From Bolinopsis microptera (lineage: Eukaryota; Ctenophora; Tentaculata; Lobata; Bolinopsidae), in NCBI RefSeq assembly GCF_026151205.1, contig NC_087076.1:7790902-7854901 (forward strand): a stretch of DNA of 64,000 nucleotides, in the 5' to 3' direction. Numbering within the stretch: the stretch's first letter is position 1; each line of letters opens with the position of its first letter. The notes beneath the pieces were generated by a model. The model made no database searches, was not told the DNA's origin, and was given only the letters and a program-made list of their open reading frames with translations. Below, one piece after another: positions 58,285-64,000 of this stretch. The position numbers and the translations under genes were made by a program.

Positions 58285-60059
58285 AAACTAAAATGATTTA
58301 AGAACAAACAAAAAAATCAATAAAGTCTATACTGTTTTAGGAAACATGCACAGCTTGTGCTACAGGTCAAAAAAATAGAGGACTTCAACAAACAAATATC
58401 GGGCTATCGACATATAGAACTATTGCGTTTGAAAACAGGCATTTCTCTACGTGCTACATATATGCTGGGTATGCGGTGTTAAATCTGCTATGTCCACGCC
58501 AACATTATACATCGGCTGCTTTAATAGCAGCGTTATTCTTATCCTACTTGCAGAGGTAAATGGGTATGATGAATATTAGTGACGTCACAGTCTAGCCTGG
58601 GTCACGTACTTAGATATTTAAATCTAAATTCTCAGATACTTTTATTGTATCATTCGTCGTATCGGAAACTCTCTCGATCATTATATAGTTATATGGCTTG
58701 GAAAGGTTATTTCCGAGTGGAATTGATCAGAAAAAGTATCGGACATGTGCAATTTCTTGATAATTAGTCCATATTTTGTGACTTTTCCGCTAAAATATTG
58801 AGTTTACAGGTACATCAGAATCGAGGAGTAAGATGAAGGCTGGTGACAGACATTTTCGAATATATATATTTAATTAAGTGACTACTGACTAACTTTAGTT
58901 AAGATTGAGTGATAAAGGTTTTTAATTGACGACCTCCTGCATCAAGATTAGCTCTCAACCGTCATTCGGCCTTGCTCTAAACCTATGTCCAGACCTTTAA
59001 CCATAGGTAGAGGAAGATGTTCAGAGTATGGGAAACAATTTTGAAAATTCACAAAACATATTTTGTGCACTCTCATGAAAATCCAAAGATGCTTCAGATC
59101 TAAATCTTGGATTTCACTTTCCTTCTCTAAATTTAAAATCTATTTTTGGCACACAATCAATTTTACGATGACAGTCAGACTGTTTACATACCACTGCACC
59201 TTATACCCTAATTTCCTGACGAGTTTTTGTCGGGAAATGGAGAGCAATTTTGATGGAAATTGAGCGATCGCATATGAATCATTCTCCATGAAAACCCTGA
59301 GGGATTTAAGATTGAATGCCTTGAACAATAAAATATACGACAGTTATTACAGAGAGGTGACACAATATTGTTATGACCCGCGACAGTGACCAAATAGAAA
59401 GTAGCATCAATCAATCAAAACTCAGAATCATTGTCACGAGTAAAAACAAATTAACACCAACTCTGACCTACCGTGATATAACCCTCCTCAATGATCTAAA
59501 ATCTAAAGGCTAAATCAAGGTTGTAGCGAGAAGATTAGCGCGGCTTCACATGTACACCCCATGCACGTACTTGAATGCTCATTAAAAATCACATCACAAA
59601 TGAAAGATAGGATTGAAAGAATGCAGTACGGCTTCATACACAGAGTCACACTAGTACATCGCGTACTGTACATGTATAATGTATTATATATAACTTACCA
59701 ACTGACACCCAATTGTTTTTCCTTGTAAAACCTTTACATTTTGTCTCGGTATACCCTTCTTCTGAAGCAACTGCCACGAAATAATTGTGAATACAAGAGC
59801 ATTTTTTATCTTATGTACATTGTACATTGTACACTGTGTAGTCTAGTGTACTCTTTGTACACTTGAATTTGTGGCTCTCGTGTATTGATTGCCATTTGCA
59901 CCACTAGCGATCTATAATGTATAGTATGTATTTACTTACACACTAAATATTCATTATTATATAATAATAGTACCTGTCCGCAGTTACAATATGGATAACA
60001 AGTAGATTAAAGATAAGAAAATTAATTCTAAGTAATTATTAAATTAGTATTTAACTCAC
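58285..60059. other. Intronic/intergenic sequence, nothing recognised
   Basis: AT-rich DNA upstream of the glutaminase start. It includes a TACATTGTACA-rich stretch at 59815-59870 but no gene. Confidence 0.4.
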
Positions 60060-60107
60060 CGCAGGGTCATTTATAGCTTTAGCTTCCTGGAGTGTCTCTT
60101 TCGCTGC
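60060..60107 (-). CDS. Candidate orphan exon (AAKETLQEAKAINDPA)
   Basis: A 48-base open segment between acceptor ATCAG and donor GTGAGT. It continues the frame of the candidate exon at 60278 in phase 0. It does not join the glutaminase start in frame, so its gene is unknown. Confidence 0.35.
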
Positions 60108-60277
60108 CTGATAAGGTATCTCCAGGTTATAAACTTATGATCATTTTGAAACAAATACATAACGCTAAAACGTGCACAATTTGTAATTTGTTTTATTTGA
60201 ATTCGGGCAAATAAGTTTACAAAAGTCAAGAACCTTCAGAAAAAATCTGAATGGCAGTCAGGCAGTTGGTAATTTAC

Positions 60278-60365
60278 CTGTTCGACAAGATTTCTGCTCA
60301 GCTTGCGGAGTTCTTCAGGTTGCACGCTGAACACCGGAGCATCTTCTCCTATAACCATCAAATAC
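60278..60365 (-). CDS. Candidate orphan exon (MVIGEDAPVFSVQPEELRKL...)
   Basis: 88 bases between CTAG and donor GTAAAT, reading YLMVIGEDAPVFSVQ and then LRKLSRNLVEQ. The composition looks coding. It may be a 5' part of the glutaminase transcript or part of another minus-strand gene. Confidence 0.35.
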
Positions 60366-60766
60366 CTAGATTGAAATTAGAATAGTAAGAAAATAAATGT
60401 CCAGTAGTAAGACTTTATTTAATAATAAATAACAACTTATAACTGCAGTTTTCTACGGAATGCATCACACATTTTAAATGCATTGTAGGATATAAGGCTT
60501 GTAAATTGTTTTTGTTTTTGTTTTTGTTTTTTTGGGAAGCAAACTAGTCACATTATAGGTTCAGGTCTCAAGATCATGATATATATTATATTCATTACTG
60601 TACATATAGGAAAGGTGCTAGGATATGGGACTGTAAATTGAAATGTGTAATAGAAAATAAATTAACGTTTAGTTTGACACTTACAACCTACGTACAACAG
60701 CATATCATATTGATCGGTAATCTTGCGGTCCATTGCCAAATTATCTAATTATATAGCAAATCTGTT

Positions 60767-61020
60767 AGGGGGGGGGGGGGGGGGAGGGGGAGAGAGAGAA
60801 AGCAAGAGTGAGAGAGAGAGGGAGAGAACGTGAAACACTTTAACATTTGGGTCACAAAATCATCAATTAAACCACTTACCACCGGCAGATTTAAAAAAAC
60901 TTAAGCTCTTGGGCTTTTTCCAAGTTTTGTCGAAACTATACCGAAAAAATCAGTCCCATAACCTAGACCTCTTACCGTTTTCTTGATTAAGCTGTTCGTA
61001 AATTTTCCACACACACATTT
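60767..61020. repeat. Dispersed repeat, second copy, with G-run start
   Basis: G-run and GAGA tract, then CCACTTACCACCGGC and ACTATACCGAAAAAATCAGT as at 44285-44510. Same orientation. Confidence 0.75.
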
Positions 61021-61333
61021 ATTGAGACTATTACTTTAGATAGCTAATTCTGTAATCGCTAGTTCAATGTATAACATAGGACGGTTGTCATGGAGAGGTG
61101 GCCCAGGTGCTTTTGTTACACGTGACAGCATGCACCATCCTCAAATAATTATCTTCACGTCTGCATAATTAGTGTTATCTAAGCTATGAGACGTGTAGTT
61201 TGTATATTAACCTTATTATTATATAATCCATATTGAGGGACAAATCAGCATTACCCTCCATATACAGAGGCATACAAAATCGAATGAACAGACAGATTAT
61301 ATTTTCAATCTAAACCTTAATTAAAACTTTCAG

Positions 61334-61531
61334 CGGTGCCCTGTACTCGACCCCTCGACCTGCAGAACGGCCAGATCCTGAACAATGATATGATCCAGCC
61401 CGGAGAGGAACTACAGATAGAGTGCTCTCCTGAGTACATGATATCATCTGATAAGCGGGTTGCGTGTATCTCTGGTGATGTGTACACTACCGGAAGTGTA
61501 CATACACTCGGCACTTTGCCAAAATGTGCAC
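61334..61531 (+). CDS. Sushi-repeat protein, exon 21: CCP24
   Basis: 198 bases, phase 1-1. Reads PCTRPLDLQNGQIL...IECSPEYMISSDKRVAC...LPKCA. The donor is GTGAGT. Strongly similar to CCP14. Confidence 0.88.
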
Positions 61532-62390
61532 GTGAGTATAATTATGTTGTGATTACTTAAAAACTTGGTGATTATACGTGCTAATTACTTGAGAAATGGA
61601 TAATATCCTGTTTGGAGATTGAACTATTGAAAGGATCCATACTTTCTTGGACTTAAATTATGCAGTTCTAAGAACACATTAAATTAAATCAGAAGATGGT
61701 CACAAAATTAAAATATAAAGTTCGCTTGCAAGAAAGCTTGTACATGAGCTCCAGCAAAGAATAAATATACTGATACGGTGCACTACAACAATCCGAAATA
61801 GTTATGAAGAAGATATAAGAACTTTCTCTGATTAGAAACAAATTCGAAAAGTTAAACAAGTTTAAACAACATAATGCCTGCATGTTGTGTTTAGTGCTAC
61901 GAAAAGTAGCTAGCGTGCAACAAATGAAAAGCTGCTTTGGTTAAGAAATTTAAAATAGCAAAGGGTCACGTACAGGGTGGCCATAGCAACGGGCTCTGTA
62001 ATCACAATGTAGAAGTGATTACATAGTATTACGTCCTGTATTAGTGATACAAAACGTGAAATTCGTGCCCTGAGTGTAACCAACGAAGCATAATGCAATG
62101 AAAGTCTAGAACCATCTTTACTGAAGAAACGTATTATCGTCCACCTGGGTACATATTATCCTCCACCTGGGTACATATTACCCACATTGGTGCGTGATGA
62201 GCTGAAGTCACGCGGTAGATTACTCTGCGATCCTACTGTAACGATCTGGTCACATTGTCAATGCCACGTCATTCAAATAGCATATTGAATAGACTAAATA
62301 CTTAGACTAAACATTTAGAACTCGAATAATCCATTAGAGAGAAGTTGGGAGGGATGTGGCTGATTCGTGACGTATAATTAGGCATACTAT
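61532..62390. other. Intronic sequence with a small direct duplication
   Basis: TCCACCTGGGTACATATTA is repeated at 62140-62180. Nothing else was recognised. Confidence 0.4.
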
Positions 62391-62615
62391 TCCTTGTATG
62401 AAGGCTTATAATCCTGACTCCTGAGTCTATGTAGCCCCCCACAATCTACTCGGCCGAATGATAGGAATACTGTAGAGAACCTGACACACGCTGTCTTTTA
62501 CATCGTTTGCCTTGTAGCAACTATCCGCTTCATGTTATTATTGGCCGGTTACTTGGTGAACATGTGTCTGTTGGAAAACCCAAGTAAAATATAAGTCTGT
62601 ATAAACTAAACAAAA
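62391..62615 (+). mobile_element. Headless copy of the tRNA-derived SINE
   Basis: Aligns with the body of the 42004-42365 SINE (GTAGCCCCCC, CTACTCGGCC, GGCCGGTTAC, TGTTGGAA, AAGTAAAATA). The A and B boxes are missing, consistent with 5' truncation. Confidence 0.65.
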
Positions 62616-62730
62616 TGAACAAACTCGAGTTAATAACTTAATTGGTTCGAGCATTCTTTAATTGTTACAAAATACGCCCTTCACAAGCCAACCTCCAAAT
62701 AAAATTATCATAATACTATCTCAATTTCAG

Positions 62731-62919
62731 CGATGCCATGTGAAAAGCCCGTGGTGGAGAACGGTGTTATAGAGACAGCTGGTCCGATAAAGCCTGGTGA
62801 CAAGGTGGCAGTGACGTGTGGAGCTGATTACCAGATCACTGGGCCGGGCTATTTGGTCTGCACTTCCGCTACTGAGTTCAAGTACTGGAACCAAACCCTC
62901 TGTAAAGCTAAGGAGTGCG
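62731..62919 (+). CDS. Sushi-repeat protein, exon 22: CCP25
   Basis: 189 bases, phase 1-1. Reads PCEKPVVENGVIE...VTCGADYQITGPGYLVC...NQTLCKAKEC. The donor GTGAGT and the last 27 exon bases are inside the first unit of a minisatellite. No stop is reached, so the gene must go on to the right of the window. Confidence 0.85.
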
Positions 62920-63540
62920 GTGAGTTTTACTGATATATCAATAGTGCTAAACCCTCTGTAAAGCTAAGGAGTGCGCGTGCGGTGAGTTTTACTGATATAT
63001 CAATAGTGCTAAACCCTCTGTAAAGCTAAGGAGTGCGGTGAGTTTTACTGATATATCAATAGTGCTAAACCCTCTGTAAAGCTAAGGAGTGCGGTGAGTT
63101 TTACTGATATATCAATAGTGCTAAACCCTCTGTAAAGCTAAGGAGTGCGGTGAGTTTTACTGATATATCAATAGTGCTAAACCCTCTGTAAAGCTAAGGA
63201 GTGCGGTGAGTTTTACTGATATATCAATAGTGCTAAACCCTCTGTAAAGCTAAGGAGTGCGGTGAGTTTTACTGATATATCAATAGTGCTAAACCCTCTG
63301 TAAAGCTAAGGAGTGCGGTGAGTTTTACTGATATATCAATAGTGCTAAACTCTCTGTAAAGCTAAGGAGTGCGGTGAGTTTTACTGATATATCAATGCAA
63401 TAGTGCTAAACCCTCTGTAAAGCTAAGGAGTGCGGTGAGTTTTACTGATATATAAATAGTGCTAAACCCTCTGTAAAGCTAAGGAGTGCGGTGACTATTG
63501 CTGATATATCAATAGTGCTAAACCCTCTGTAAAGCTAAGG
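62893..63540. repeat. 56-bp minisatellite carrying a sushi exon end and its donor, about 11.5 copies
   Basis: Each unit has AACCCTCTGTAAAGCTAAGG, then AGTGCG and the donor GTGAGTTTTAC, then intronic bases. The first unit overlaps the true exon end of CCP25. Copies are nearly identical, with one GTGACT donor near the end. Confidence 0.95.
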
Positions 63541-64000
63541 AGGTTCTTTTGCGATAGTCAAAACGCGACAACTAGCGCTGGATGGCGACAACTAGCGCTA
63601 TCCAGCGCTAGTTGTCGCCATCCAGCGCTAGTTGTCGCTATCCAGCGCTGGATAACGCTGGCCAGCGCAAAATATATATGTTCGATAATTGTCGCTATCC
63701 AGCGCTAGTTGTCGCCATCCAGCGCTAGTTGTCGCCATCCAGCGCTAGTTGTCGCTATCCAGCGCTAGTTGTCGCTGGCTATGCGACACTGTCGCACGCG
63801 ATAGTTTGCGATGGCCAGCGCAACTGGCCATCGCAGAAAACAGTTCGATAACTAGCGCTGGATGGCGACAACTAGCGCTGGATAGCGACAACTAGCGCTG
63901 GCCAGCGCTGGCCAGCGCTAAGCGATAGCCAGCGCTGGCCAGCGCTGGCCATCGATATCCAGCGCAAAATTTTTGCGCTATTACTGGTCAGCTAGCGCTA
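63541..64000. repeat. AGCGCT-rich palindromic repeat, copy 2, cut by the window end
   Basis: Starts GGTTCTTTTGCGATAGTC and continues as both orientations of a 20-bp unit (TCCAGCGCTAGTTGTCGCCA), with central AGCGCT palindromes and GGCCAGCGCTGGCC clusters. Same family as 40560-40732. Confidence 0.9.

Overview
The window is animal nuclear DNA. It is AT-rich and full of repeats. Genes have GT-AG introns, and there are tandem complement-control (sushi/CCP) modules, intronless rhodopsin-like GPCR genes, a KGA-type glutaminase, a mitochondrial HIBCH, a tRNA-derived SINE, CR1/Jockey-like LINE remnants and pogo-like inverted-repeat elements. The gene content fits a marine invertebrate, possibly of cnidarian grade. 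I cannot fix the phylum from the sequence alone.

Left part (1-12.8 kb), all genes on the minus strand. Two tandem, intronless paralogues (113-1615 and 4581-5999) encode membrane proteins with a His/Cys pair in a papain-like (LRAT/PPPDE-type) context. HIBCH (6622-7731) follows, with a 21-bp minisatellite abutting its 5' end. Then comes a five-exon gene for a 750-residue RRM protein (9258-12779). About 1.9 kb of apparently gene-free DNA separates that gene from the divergent sushi gene.

Main part (14.7-62.9 kb), plus strand. 23 exons encode a signal peptide and about 25 sushi modules (about 1510 residues so far). Almost every exon is one module flanked by phase-1 introns, and every internal exon or split-exon pair is a multiple of three. 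The last exon seen ends in a splice donor, so the gene continues beyond the window or into sequence I could not resolve. Its introns host other genes: three intronless GPCRs (17610-18656 minus, 34412-35344 minus, 49763-50755 plus), a two-exon secreted hendecad-repeat protein (38524-39864 minus) and a five-exon glutaminase (55117-58277 minus). The glutaminase carries a one-base frameshift. The introns also hold most of the mobile DNA: a 3.8-kb long-TIR pogo-like element containing a deleted LINE, a 4.4-kb inverted array of a 331-bp satellite, a SINE, foldback elements and a 280-bp (CCCTCA)n tract.

The most unusual signal is that minisatellites sit exactly on splice junctions. Three arrays (17-bp at 36771, 56-bp at 62893, 44-bp at 57003) each repeat a complete 5' splice site, in two cases together with the end of the coding exon. 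A fourth (21-bp at 7752) reads as a repeated polypyrimidine/branch-point sequence directly before an apparent acceptor of HIBCH. A fifth (21-bp CACGTG array at 36178) ends a few bases before a sushi acceptor. Exon borders were read by eye from GT/AG sites, reading frame and cysteine pattern; no transcript data were available.
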